From: Carnegiea gigantea
Taxonomy: Eukaryota; Streptophyta; Magnoliopsida; Caryophyllales; Cactaceae
Assembly (NCBI GenBank): GCA_029747015.1
Contig: JAKOGI010000816.1
Span: 335,099 to 399,098 of the forward strand
Length of the DNA: 64,000 nt
Reading direction: 5' to 3'
Position 1 is the first letter of the stretch; the number at the start of each line of letters is the position of its first letter. The position numbers were made by a program, and so were the translations under genes. The notes under the pieces are model-generated. The model saw only the letters and a program-made list of their open reading frames with translations. It did no database searches and had not been told where the DNA came from. Shown one piece after another: positions 1-13,700 of the stretch.

Positions 1-1643
1 GCAAGCAACACCTGCTTACAATATGAAGATTTCCTTTTAAAGGAAAAAAAAAACAACCTTCGGTACTATCTTTAACCTTTCAAATGGCCTTGGCAGGAAA
101 ATCACTATGGTTAGATCATTTCAGGAGTCTATTACGAAATCTTTCAAATGCAAGATCTCAATGCTTCATCGAGTCAAACCATTTTTTTCATTGGCTTTGC
201 GCACCGCATTTGTATTGGCAGGCAAAGTCAATAGACTTGGCATTTTCCTCTCCCAGTTGTTAAGATTTCTCAGGAAACAAGTCCTAGTGGTTCTGGTTAC
301 CAGTCTAGGAAATCAGTTCATACACTATTGCCTCTTTAAAGTGAGCCATCCTGAACAGATCATAAATTGAACCCTTAGCACACCTCATGCCAAACCTGAT
401 CTGAACTGTATTTCTTACGTGAAAATGGATAAAACATTAAAGCAACTCTAAACCTGCCAAGATCGGCTTCCAGCACCCCATCCTATGAAGACATTGGCAC
501 TTTTCTTGCTCCAACACTGAATATGTTCGCTTCATATTTCTGTGGACACTCTTATTCCACCAAGCTGTCTTCATTAGAAGATCTCCAATGCTACTTTGTC
601 TTAGAGAACTTCATTCATCTTGCTTAGAGGTCTAGGACCTTCCTCTTGCTTGGGATGGCAGACTTCTTTCCATGTCACCCATTTAAAAACACAATCGAAT
701 TCATTATTAGATCAAATGTTTCTCAGGAGTTTCTCCAACTGAATGCAAGTTGGGATGGTGAACAAGGAAATGAAGTAACCTGGAAACTAGACTGCTAGTG
801 CTAGCTGGGATCTTGACGAGGGCATGGAGTAAGTTGGAAGACTGGATTAAATACCTTGCAATGAGGTTGTTCATCTTTCCCCCCTACTAGTATCTAATGG
901 AACCTCTCCACTAGTTGTTTCGAAACAGATTTGGACTATGAGAAGTTCTAAGAGGGAGACCGAGGTTAGACTTAAGGGGAAGGAAGATAACCCCCCCCCA
1001 ACCAAAAACATTTGCCATATCATGAAGTTCTAGTACGGCACTGATTGAGATGAGAACATTTTAGTCAAGTTAATTTTATGGCATGTCATTGCTTCTATGA
1101 TCAACAGAATGCATATCATATAAATCTCTCCAAATTTGTAAAAAGTCAGCGTATTATCCACAAAGGGAAGATGGGAAATCAAAGACCCCTTAGATTGAGA
1201 GTCAATAGTATGTAAACCTTCTAAGAGCCCACCTCTATTGCTTTATTGACCAATATGCTAAGATATCTCCATCACCAAAATAAATAACAAGGGCAATAAA
1301 GGCCCACCTTGCTGCAACTCTCTAGAACACCTCCATCAAACCCCATCAACACCCCCCCAGTTTGGGTCCTGCTTTAGCTTGGTCTAGGGAGTTCTATATG
1401 TAGGCAGCCTTACCCTAACAAATATCTATACCGGCAGAGAGCAACTCTCTGGAAGTAGGACAGAAACCCTGGTTTCGACATTGATTGAGATTGGTGATGA
1501 ACCTAGAAGAGGAAGTGCAGATAAAAATAACCTGTACAGCCTGCGGTGATATTAAATGTTCGCATTTGGGGTGTTTTTGAACCTCTTTAATGAGCGCTAA
1601 TGTGGGGTTGGGTATGTGTGTGATGTTTTGTTTCTTTTGACAG
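1..1643. other. Non-coding sequence upstream of the first visible ABC1K exon
   Basis: No exon, RNA gene or intact element could be recognised here. It ends at a normal acceptor (TTTTGACAG, 1635-1643), so at least the right part is an intron of the ABC1K gene. The upstream exons, which should encode a targeting peptide and the residues before LGQ, were not found and presumably lie outside the window. A nine-base C run sits at 991-999. Confidence 0.6.
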
Positions 1644-1715
1644 CTTGGGCAGGCACTGAGTACCAGACCAGATATATTGCCGACAATATACTGCCAGGAG
1701 CTCGCTAAACTGCAG
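1644..1715 (+). CDS. ABC1K exon a (KxGQ region)
   Basis: Encodes [13 protein letters not shown] followed by [11 protein letters not shown] (24 codons, phase 0). The preceding acceptor is TTTTGACAG and the donor is CAG|GTTCAT. The lysine of KxGQ must come from the preceding, unseen exon. Confidence 0.92.
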
Positions 1716-4700
1716 GTTCATGTCTCTCCATGTGTAAGGACTACTTTTTCTCTGTTATTGATGAGTATCAAATGAAATCGTCCTTATTTATGCAGGATCA
1801 AATCCCTCCATTTCCTACTTCTGTTGCAATTAGATCTATCGAAACTCAGCTTGGCGTCCCTGTTTCCGAACTCTTTGCTGACATCAGTGCAGAACCAATA
1901 GCTGCTGCTTCTTTAGGGCAGGTGTATAAAGGTTTGGAACATCTGTTAATTGTGCAACTGATTTTATTGTAGTGCTGTTAATGTTCTTTTTTCATTGCAT
2001 GGCTCTGATGATTTGTGTAATTATTGCTCTTTCCAAGACTTAATCCAAATATGTTCATTAATTATTCAAGTCTTGCAGCTCACTTGCATTCTGGAGAGAT
2101 GGTAGCTGTGAAAGTGCAGAGGCCTGGTATGTCATTGTCATTGACCCTTGATGCATTGTTATTTCACATGATAGGCGGCCAGCTGAAGCGTTTTGCAAAG
2201 GCTCGCAAGGATTTGTTAGTTGCAGTCAATGAGATGGTGAGATACCTGTTTCCCAATTTTATAAGTTTGGCATCTCTTGTTGATGGTGCTTCACTGCTTA
2301 TTGTGAATCCATGATTAATGATTGAGCATATAATGGATATATGCGGCAATTGTATGAGTAATAGGATTAGATGCACCAAAAACTCATAAGATATGTGTCC
2401 TAGCTGGGTTGATCCTGAAAATTTTTAATGTTGTATTCCATTATCAAATAGATGGTTGGATCTGCAATACGTTAAACTACTGGGTGCAATTTCAGCATCC
2501 CTTGCTGCTAGCCTCAGGGATGCTAGATTAGATTATGGACGTGGCAATGCAATATATTCATAAAAGTAGGGTGCGGTAGCTGGAGTCATAAAAATAGGAT
2601 ACAGTGGCTGTATATTGTACACTGTCAGGGCTTTGTTCTTTGCATCTTAATAGTCTCCGAGCAGATTTTGTTTTCTAATTTCAGACCATATTTTCAGGGT
2701 CCCTTTTCACCTATCAATCTTCTAAAATTGAGGAATCTTCTGCAAAATTCGGACCTTATAATTCCAGATCAGGCAGAGTTACCGTAGCCAATATGTATTT
2801 GAACACTAGTAGTTTTACCTTGTTTTGTCGTACATTGACGCACTTTGATTGTAGAATATGTGTACGAAAATGAGATATATTCATCGAGAGAGAGTTTGCA
2901 TGAATTTCACAATCTTAGGCTAACCAATATTTGTGAGGTATCTAGTAATGGCCACTAAGTGTCTATTTGAAATGTAATTAAAAAAACTTTTAGATACATC
3001 TCAATATAGATCTCATGTATTGGTATGTAATATTTGTTGGATATGAAAATGCAAGTTTTACGAGTATTGTGCATTCTCTAGCTGTTACTGTGGAGGATAA
3101 GTTGGTCAGAAGTTCTAAGAAACTGGACTTGGTGGAATGAATCCTTGTGAGAAAATGTTTTCTCATATCAATTGTTGGAACATGCTAAAAATTTTGTAAA
3201 GATTTATTTGTGAAATCCATTGGTTTTTTTTTTTTTAAATAAGGAAAAGGTAATATATTAATATAAAAAGATTAGAAGCTCAGCTGTACAATGAGCATCA
3301 TACAAAAAGCTATATAAATCCTAAATATAAACTATCCACACAATCTACGAGATCAATAGAGGACGAGCTAAACTTTTCATTCTTCCAAAAATAGAGAATC
3401 TTGATGAAATTCTCTTTGGAGTTTCTGTGCTTTCAAAAACTCTTTTGTTTCTCTCTCTCCAAATACACCAAAAGATGACATAAGGTAGGACCATGGCTTC
3501 CTCCTTCTTCTTCTTCTTCTTATCTTTCCTACCAAAGAAATCCTCCCAAGCTAAAAGATGGTTCCTAATGGAATCAGGAGCAACCCAAGAATGGCCCAAG
3601 CAATTGAAAGCTAGATTCCATAGTACGCTCGCAAACTAACAATGGAGTAATAAATGATCTGTAGATTCAGAGTCCGTTTTACACATGAAGCATCTATTTA
3701 CCAAAATTTTCCCCCTTTTTTGTAAGTTGTCACAAGTTAGTATGTTCCCATGTGTAGCTTCTCAAACACAGAAAGAAACCTTTACGGGGGCTAAAGACTT
3801 CCATATGAGCTTGCAAGGGAAACCTTTCTTAGAATGAACCTCCTGTGTTGAATACTTCCCATCAAGAAGCTTCAAATAAAAAACAATGAAGCACCCGTGA
3901 GTGATTAGATCCCATCTCACCCTATCAATTGAAGATTCTTCTAGTTTGGCCTCAATAAGCTTATTAAAAAAACTTACCAAGGAATCATCATCAACGAATC
4001 CATCTCGAACAAAACAGGTGCCATTTGTGAAATCCATTGCTATTGTTATTGTTGTTTAAAAATACTAAAATTATCAGAAAGGACAATAATTGACACATTG
4101 TGAGGCCTAATATAAGCCAACATGCCTTAGAAAATGACCTAGTCACGTAAGGGTATGGAGAGTTCTATGGTCCGAGTGTAAGCTTTGATGCAATTATCAT
4201 GTTGAGTATTTGTATTGTACTGATTAGTGGATAAAGAATTAATATGATTGTTATGTCATGCGCGTACAATTTCACTATCTGCTGCAAATTGCAATGGCTT
4301 TGAGAGGTGTGGAATGAATCAGGTATCTTTACAACAGTCCACTGTGAAGATTCCTGTGCAGGAGTGAAGTGGACATTGCCTTTTGCATGTAACGCGGGAT
4401 ATGTTTTTAGAGGTGCTTTTGAAAAATATGTTTTTAGAAGTGCTTTGAAAAATAATGACTAGTTTTTTTTTTTTTTTTTGGGTTTAACCTCTCGTGATGT
4501 ACAGGTTAATTGTTTGTGTTTTACTGGATATACTTAAGGATGGTTTTTTATGAAATGATTTAAATACAATTAAATACTACAGAGGGAAAATATGTTGAAT
4601 TTGATTAGTCTTTTCTTATTTTTCTTTTTTTTTGGGGTAAGGAAAAGAAGAAAATATATATTTCAAGATCAAAAGGTTGGATGCAAAGCTAGTATCCTAC

Positions 4701-7700
4701 AAAAGGCTATACATCCAATATGGAAGCTATCCATAAAATCTACAAGATCAAAAAGAATAGCCAAAGTTTCCATTGTCCCAAAAATAGAGTCCTGGTGAAA
4801 TTATTGCATTTATGTTCCTTTGACGCCAAATGCTCCACAAAAAAATCGCATTGGGGAATAAAACAGCATTCTTCTTTTTAGCTTTCCTAATTCCCACCAA
4901 TGAAGCCGTCCCAAAAAAGAAGATGATTCGTAATAAGCTTTGAAACAACCCAAGAAACTACCAAGCAACTCAAAGCGAGATCTCATAGAGCTATTGCAAA
5001 AGGAAAAAGAAGCTGCTAGTGGTCGGGAGATTTCACTTCTGCTTTGCGCATACAGCACCTATTCACCAATATATTAGCCCTATTTTGTCAATTATTGCAT
5101 GTCGAAATTTCCTGTCAGTTGCTTTCAAACAAAAAAGAAAATTTAAATGGAGGCAAGGAACGTTTCGAAATAACCTTGAATGGGAAATGAACTTCTGAAA
5201 GCAATTTAATAGGTGAATAAGACAAAGAGATGAGCTTCATAGAGTAAGGCTTGACAGTGGAGATCTCTTTAGAATTAGTTCTGAACTTCCCATCGAACTG
5301 GATCAAGAGGAGATTCCCCCACAGTAATCCCATTCAGCTCAGTGAGATAGTTAACAAAACCACCATCATCTGTGATTCATCTGGAATAAAATGGGCAACC
5401 AAGCACTACAACAGCATCAACAGCAGCATCTTGTCTGCGGCAAGACCACAAGAGTACAAAGAGAGGGGAAAAAATCTCTCAAGGGAGCACCTTAACCCCA
5501 GGGGTCTCTTAAGAGCATAAAGAGCGGGGAAACGGTCTCTTAAAGGAGCATCTTATAGTCTGTTGTTAGGTGGGAGAGACAGAGTGAAAAGGCGAAATTG
5601 TCTGAACCAGTACAATAATTTGGGGTGTTTTATATATATAAATTGGTATAAGTGGAATGGAAAGAATCTACTGGAAGACGGGTCCATTAACATTTCTGCC
5701 TCTTGTATCATGTGGTTGTAGAAGAGTGACAAAAATATAAAAATATTGATCAAATTATAAGGCTATGTTAGTAGATATTTGTTTCAAAGAAGTTAACTTG
5801 ATGACAATCATTTTGTAACAGTTTATACCAGTTTTTGTTGAAAAAATCCATTAAATTGTCTTTTTGATTACTCTTTCATATAGCATGGTAGCCGCAGTGC
5901 TCTAAAATTATGGTTCTTCTGTTTATAATGGTTACGTCACTAATATTGGTTTTTTTTTTCCTTATTAAAAAAAGTCACTAATGTTGGTTTTAACAGCTCG
6001 AATTAGTGACAATTATGTTGTAGCGGTTGTAGGAATCAAGGAGGGAAGAATAACGGTGATTTGTGAGTTGGATATTGAGGAGGCCTATGACCATTGCGTT
6101 ATGGTTATTTATGCTATGTGAAGAATGGGTTTGAAGGAGAAGTGGATTAGGTGGATGTGTTGGTGTATCTCCGTTACTTTGTGGTGCTTGTTAATGGTTC
6201 CCCGATGGACTTCTATTATGCTTCCAGCACTTCGATTGGATGACCCTGTCAGGCCCCCCCCTCCTTTTCATGCTTGTCATGGTGGTTTTGAGTAGGATGT
6301 CGTGTACTGCTACCCCTACTGGTTTTTTCTCTACTTTTTAATTTTTATTTTTTAGTGGGACCTTTGAACTCTGCCCACCTGGAAATTTCTCACCTCTTTT
6401 TCCCCCCAGATGTCACGACCATATTCTATGATAAGTTGATAACGAGTTCAAGCAGTCATGAGTCTTCATTGTATTGTTATGTGGTTTGAGGCTTTCTGGT
6501 TTGAAAGTTAACCTGTCTAAGTATTCTCTTACTAGGTGGGGAGACAGATAACGCTGTCTTCACAGGCAATTTGGTTGTGGTCTTAAATCTCTTTCACCAT
6601 TTTACCAGGATCTACCTCTAGGTGCGAACTTCAAGGAGAAGACCATATGCAAATAAGTCATTATAGAGGCTTGGGAACAAAGCTTTTAGTTGGAGAGCCA
6701 AGTACCCAGTTTAGAGGTGGCTTAGGCATTAGAAACTTGATTATTATCAGTAAGGCTCTTTTATGTAAGTGGTTGTGGAGGTCTATGAACGAGGAAGAGA
6801 AGCTTTGCAGGGGAGTCACTGAGGCCAAATATTAGGTGGATGGTCTTACTTGGATTCTGAGTAAGTACAACGACACTTATGCATAGGTTTGTGGAAGTCT
6901 ATTGCCCAAGGTTGGGATCTAATTCTTCTCTCATTTCTTATATTGTGTTCGAGATGGGTGATGGTCCCTCTATCTTCTTGCATACTAGCTGTTGTGATGA
7001 CGTTCTTTTAAGGGATCACTTCTCTTCACTGTATGCTCTTGCAGCGGACATTCATATTCTCTTCCCGTCCTAGTAACTTAACATATTTATTCTCTGTCTC
7101 GCAGATTATGGTTAGGGAATATTATTTAGAAACTTCTGCCCCCACGAGAAATGGTCTTTTTTGCATGGGAAGCTTCTCAAGGCAACATCTTCACTTGTGA
7201 TAATTTGCAAAAGATGGTTAAAATTATGGTCAATATGTGCTTCATGTGTAAAGCGGATTTGCAAACTGCAGACTATTTACTTCTAGATTGCTGATAGCCA
7301 GAACTCTTTGGGAGGCAGCTTTGAATTGTTTGGGCTTTGCTTATTTTCGTGAGACAACAGTTGTTGGCTTGGGAGGGGTGCCCCTCCTTTTTTTTTTTGG
7401 GGGGGGGGGGGAGTGTTACCGTTATAAAGTTTTCTGCTACTCCATTTTTGTGAGGGAGAGAAATAGGGGAGTATTTGATGGTGTCGAAACCCACTGTGAG
7501 TGCTTAACAAATTAGGCCCAAGACTGTAGTTTTGGGTGGAGGTAGTACGTTGTTCTTCTCCAATTGATGTAAGTGATTTGGGGATCGGCCACTTCTGGGT
7601 TTTAATTAGCCTCTTTGTAGGATGCTGTTTCAGCATCTATTGTTTTAGACCTCTCGCATTATAATGAATGTGCTACTAATTCTTCTTTAGCCCCCCACCC

Positions 7701-10700
7701 CCCAACCCAAAAAAAAAAAAGAAAAACAAACAAAACAACAGCATATTTGCAATAAGTCCTTCAAGAAGAGGCGAAAAGATGTAGATGATATCAGAAAAAT
7801 GATTCTAACCAGGTGGGGGAAAATAAATAGAAGGATTGTTTGCATAACCTGCATGCAACGACTGAGGTTCATACGCTCCATGAAGTGGGAGAAAAAAGCG
7901 GTTTTTAACTTAGTATATATATATTTTGAGGTAGATATGCGAAGTTAACCTGGTGGTCTCAAGAAATTTTCTTTCAAAATTTCAAGGTGTATTTTTTTAA
8001 GGCTTTGTATGTTTGGAGTCGGGTGTTTCAATTGTGGTAGAAATTTGCCCTTTTTTTGTTTGTGTGGATAATATTATGCATGGTAGCTTGGGGACATGAT
8101 GTTTTTCTAGTTGCGCTTTTTGACATGGGTGACATCTTGTTGGTGTCTTTTTAATGCAATTTTCAATATGGAACACTATAGAGCATGCTACCATGAGGTT
8201 TATGATGAATGATCATGATGTGGTTTTTGGTTAATCCATCATCTATGAAGCCATCTAGCATAAACCTCTATATTACCAAAATCAAACCTTTGGAAAATCT
8301 TGGTTGATTTTGACATTTAAATTCTAATCCTTTAAATTAAGCTTTTTTTTTTTTTTTGAAGCTCCTCAGAATTTGACACTAGCACCATGCTACATGCATT
8401 TGTGAAGTGTTCGGATGCATGTGTTTTTTTTTCATATTCTTGCTCAGTTAAGACAGAAATTGCCTTCAAGGCAAGGACTTGGCTTTTTTGGGTATGCTCA
8501 TTCCAAATATAGATAGATGCTATGATGTGAAATCCAAGAGACTTGGTGTATCCCTTAGTTTTTAAAAGCGCGAGGCGCACTGAGGCGCATAGGGTCCCAA
8601 GGCGCGAGGCGAAGGCGTACGCATCATGGATGTGAGGCGCACTTTTATGCAAAATATTTTTGAAGTATTTCATATTTCATAAAGCATATTTTGCAAAAAC
8701 AAGCAAGATAAATGCAAATCAATATGACTCCTAAAACTGCAAATAAGCTTAAGACATGTTATCTTATCATCGTAGTTCCCCCAATGCATGTATTTACGGT
8801 ACAATTTTAGCTCATCTTTTAGCTCCCACGGAAGGACAAGACGAAAAAAGATAAAGGCAAGGCTAAGAAAAACAAGAAAAAAAGGGAGATATAGCCTCGC
8901 ATCCTTGAGGCGCACCTCATCCTCTCCGAGGAGTTGACCCGGTAGTTTCACGCCGAGGCGCCTAGGTGTGCCTCAGGCGGGCTTTTTTAAACTAAGGTGT
9001 ATCCTTGAATGTTCTCTTTAGCGTGCCTTAGGCGGGCTTTTTTAAACTAAGGTGTATCCTTGAATGTTCTCTTTAATGATGTCACATAAGATTTTCCTTC
9101 CTTGACTAAGAAGCCTTGAAGTGTACAATTTGAGAGTTAGTTGGCATACCGTGACATAGGGACATGTGTATGATAATTAACATCATAGGAGGCAGGTTTG
9201 GATTGGTAGGTTAGAGATAAACCTTGCTCTCTTTTGGGTGTTGGCACTGCATGGATTCAAAATGTGGCCGATCCGCGGTGAAGCGAGCGCATCGGAAATT
9301 TTGAGTTGGCCGATCCATTTTTCGCCGCGATATGGAACACAATTTTTGCATTATAGCGATTTTTCCATATCATGATCGAAATCGCAATTGCGAATGAAGT
9401 CGCATTTTGAATCCTTGGTTGGCGTTTGTCCAAGATGCTTATTGTGCGAGTTCGTTGTGCATGATTCCTGGTAATGATTGCCACTTTTCTTGTTTGCACA
9501 GGTCAGGCACATGTTTGAAGAGATAGATTACATCTTGGAAGGAGAAAATGCAGAGCGCTTTGCGTCATTGTATGCTTCTTATCCATGTAAGTTGTGCTAT
9601 TTGATTCATTGTGTACAGTTTGTTCGTCTCTCTACATGTTTACGTCTCCATGTTCTCTCTGCATTGCTATCTCTCGATGTTGTTTTGTTTACTTTACCGG
9701 TTAGCACCTCCACCCCCTTCAAACCAGAAGCTTAGATTGTTATGCTGATGGTGTTGCTGGAGTTGATCTTTTTCCCCCTTTTTTTTGGTTTTTTTTTTTT
9801 GGGGGGGGGGGGGAGGGGAACACGAAGTTGAATCTTTTCTGAAGTCCTGGATTCAACTTAATGCTCTTTCTGTCCCATTTACTAGTTCCTTTTGCTGTAG
9901 AAGTCCCAAAAGTCATTTTCTCATATAATATGTATAAAAATTTGTTCTTTTTCTGAAATCAATACAGGAAAACAATGCATCAGATGATGTTTCTTTAAAA
10001 TTTTAATTTCCAAGGGCAACTAACATTTTTGATGGAGCGAATGTGAGTTTTTGTAGAAAGTTATCTTCCTTTCTTCCCTCTACTTATGTCATCGAAATAC
10101 ATTCAGTTCACAATTGTGTTATGTCCTCCTGTTATTGAATACTAAAAGAAGTGGACTTGTGTGAATTTTTCTCCTCCTGATGGTTCACTTGCCTATTGGC
10201 TGCAATCGTATATGTTTTCAACTGCTTTGGCAGTACTTTGAGTATCGAAGATAAAGTCTCTTAGCGATTTGTTAAATGGCAGGATAAGCAAGCAGAGGAT
10301 TTCTGTGATTTCTATGCTATGTATAGCCTGGTGTTCGGCAGAGAGTTATTTTCGTTTTATGAATAGGGTCTGGTTTTGGTTTAGTTTATAGTTGGGTGTG
10401 TAATGCCCATTTGGTATCTTTGATATTAATTTTTTATTGATAAAAGGGAAATCAATGGAGAAATAGCGTATGTCATGTGCCTTTGTGAGAATGATATCTT
10501 TTAAGACTTGGCCAATGCCTTACCTTTTTGACGGAGGCATTTAGGTGCTTAATAAAGAGTATGCGAATGATTGGTGTGCTTTGTCTATCATTGTTTCTTT
10601 TGGTTGATGGAGACTTATGACTATGTTTACACATATGCTCTTTGAATAAATTAGATTCATCTCTACCTGAGGCCTCATTCTCGGGCTATCTTGTTTAGGG

Positions 10701-13700
10701 AAAGGATCAAATATTTTCCATTGTTTTGACAGAAAAAAGGAATTTGTTTTCCTTCAAGCTTAGTTTGAACGGCGCAAGGTGATCAATTTTGGGCAACAAA
10801 AGAAGAGTTTTAAAAGCTGACGTGAAAGCTCACGTCACATGTGCATGGCCCATATCGTTGCTGAAATGCTTTATGATTGATAAATTTTTCTCTGATTGTT
10901 CTAATTCGGATGAAACTAATTGTTGTAATCCTGTTACGTGGAGATAGTTAAAAGTGAAAAGAATATATTAATGGTTAAAAAAAAAAAATGACAAGTATAG
11001 AGTTTCCTAGCTGTTTCCCTGGCTATGTTTTGGTTGTGGATAGATAGAATAGGAGGGTTTTTGATGCGGTTGAAACCTCGATTGAGCAGTTAAAAGAGAA
11101 GTGGCTCAAGACTTTATTCTTCTGAGAGGAGGAGGTTTTGCATTTCTCATTGATTGACGTTAATGATTTTATGGATAGCCTGTTACTGGGTTATAATTAG
11201 TCTTTTGGGATGCTTTTTCAGCATCCTTTCTCGTAGCGCTCCCCCCTCCCCCCAAAAATAATATGAACATATTACCTTTCGCTTATCTGGAAGAGAAAAA
11301 AGATGAAATAATCTTCTTTAGCTAAGCGCACTTCACCAGTTGGCTACCATACATGTGATTCAGGAATTAAAATTTAAATTTATTGGAATGTTGGGTTTAA
11401 TTGAATAAATTTCACGCAAATCTAAGGGGGTATGTATTTGAATTGCATCAATTGTTTATGATGAATTAATTTGAATGAAACTTAGAGCTGGTCTACTTTG
11501 TCATCTCTCTGCATCTTGCTAAAGATATTAAGAAGGCACAAATGGCTTATCCTTGGCTACCAAGGCGAACACATCTGCCTGAAGAAATCCGGTTACTTTC
11601 GGAGATCATGGTTATAAAGTTGAAGCATGCGTTATGAAATCTGATTACTTCAGGAAATCATGCTGATAAAGTTAAAGCCTTCCACCTCATTGAGGTATGC
11701 TTTGTAAAATGTAGCTCTTGGTAGCGAAAGAGAGGCTATATTATACTTATACATGGTTTCAGGGTTTTTGGAAGTCTATGTAAAAGTCAAAGGGTCCATG
11801 TACTTTTCCTCACCCAGATAGTTTTAGGATGTTCCAAAATTATGCTAGATAGTTTTCAGCGTGTCATTCGAGGTTTCAAAGTCCGGTTTTGTTTGAGATT
11901 GCAGTGGTGGATGCACTATCACTAAGGTGCTCTAATGCGATAATCCAATTGTGTTGGCATATATCAGTTGTTGCAGAGTGAAAACATGGTTTGCACAACT
12001 TCAAAACCTTTTTGATGTATTGTTTTATTGCTAAATGGCCCCACTTTGAATCATATCATTTACTACTATGTTTGATTTTTGGCGTTATGGAATCAGGTTT
12101 CTAATCAAGATGATACCATTGAGGTGACTATAGTTATTGATGTTTGTTCATAGAAATATTTAAAAACTCATAAGCAGATTACAAGGTAGTTTAGGAGGTA
12201 AAGTGCCAAAGCTTTTGGCACTCTCGATTGAAGGTCGTGGACACCATTTTTCTGTATTAGAAAAATGCCTAAAATTGTCAAATTAAACAAACATTGACTA
12301 TGTGATAGCATGGCTTCGCATAATGCCATTAATCTATGATGTTTCGTATCTATTTTTGGACAGTTTAGAAAGTAATGGCTCTTATTGTATATTATGGATT
12401 TGTGCTTCAAGATGTCCTAGGTGGTTGACAATGAAGCCATTGTGCTGTCAAGACCGGTGTAATGCAGGCTAATATGCATGATGTTCGCGATTATGGATAA
12501 TTTAGAGGGTTTTGAATACCACCGCCCCCTTAGAAAGTTCTGTGGTATTTTAGGCCAGTTTGGGATGGGTATAGTATGCCACCATGACATCTGTTTTTTC
12601 ATGTTTTAGATTACATGCTTCATAGTCAATAGGACGATGCCAATGAGACCATTATGGATACTTAGATCATTCTAGTAGGTTTCTGAGGTAGAGTAGTTGG
12701 AGCATCTCGAGTTCGATTTCGAGAATTTTATGATTAATATACAAAATTACTTACAGAAAGTTTTGATTGATACAAAACATTTTTTGGCAGAAATGTAATG
12801 TGGAGTTCCTGGAATTGGTCTTTGTCTCTCTGCTTTTAGGGGTAAGGGTGCTTACATCTAGATCTCGTCAAACCTCTAAAGTGGGACCCACATTGGGTGT
12901 TGCTATTGTAGGATTAGTGTGAGAAAGTTGTCGAATGATGGCGATGTCCTGCTGTTGAACATTCGAAAATTCAGGATTTTCTACAGATGCAGATTGCTTA
13001 AACATGTTTCAGGTTTTCTATTACTATTATTTTATCTTTGAGCTTCTCTTCCTGAATCACCTTTTGCAAGCAGACTTTTTGGACTTGATGTGCAGTGGAA
13101 TTGCAATGATCTTTCTGCTTCAGTTTGTGATAAAAAAGGAATTTGAACACAATAGGAGTTCTTCTGAAGGAAGATTCACAACCAAAACTAGATATAGATG
13201 GGCAATGGTGACATAAATTTTCTGTTGCTAATCCTAGTAAAAGTTCTACTTGAGTTCACACTTGCCTGAATCTGTACTAGTAAATTTGCGTTTAATATGC
13301 ATAGAAGACGTGTATGTATGTATTGGGTGTTAAAAAGGTTCAAGTATGGTAGAGACATCAAAACACTAGAATCTTCGTGGGGCTTTAGGTCTTTAGACAA
13401 GCTTAAAACTGAGTAGAACTTAACCTAATGTAATTTTCCTGGTGGTGTCGTATTCCTAATTCTCATTGTTTTTATGATTCCCTATAAGACTCGCAAAAAT
13501 GATGAATACAAGAGTTTATTATGACCTGATCCTTGAATGTGAGATTTTGTTCCTTCGTGTTCTCTTGCAGATAGCTGCATTCATTACATGGCATGTTCAG
13601 AAACCAATTGGCAAGATGGCCGAGTCTTATGTGAAATACATTTTTGTCAATTATGAATTAACCACCAATGAGTGACATTTAACTCTCTTTTTTACATGTT

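Noticed and set aside
107..370. 87-codon frame at the window start
   Set aside because: No homology that I recognise, not in phase with any ABC1K exon, no splice signals.
8332..8951. Two minus-strand frames across 8332-8951
   Set aside because: They cross the MITE boundary at 8554 and consist mostly of MITE sequence; not genes.
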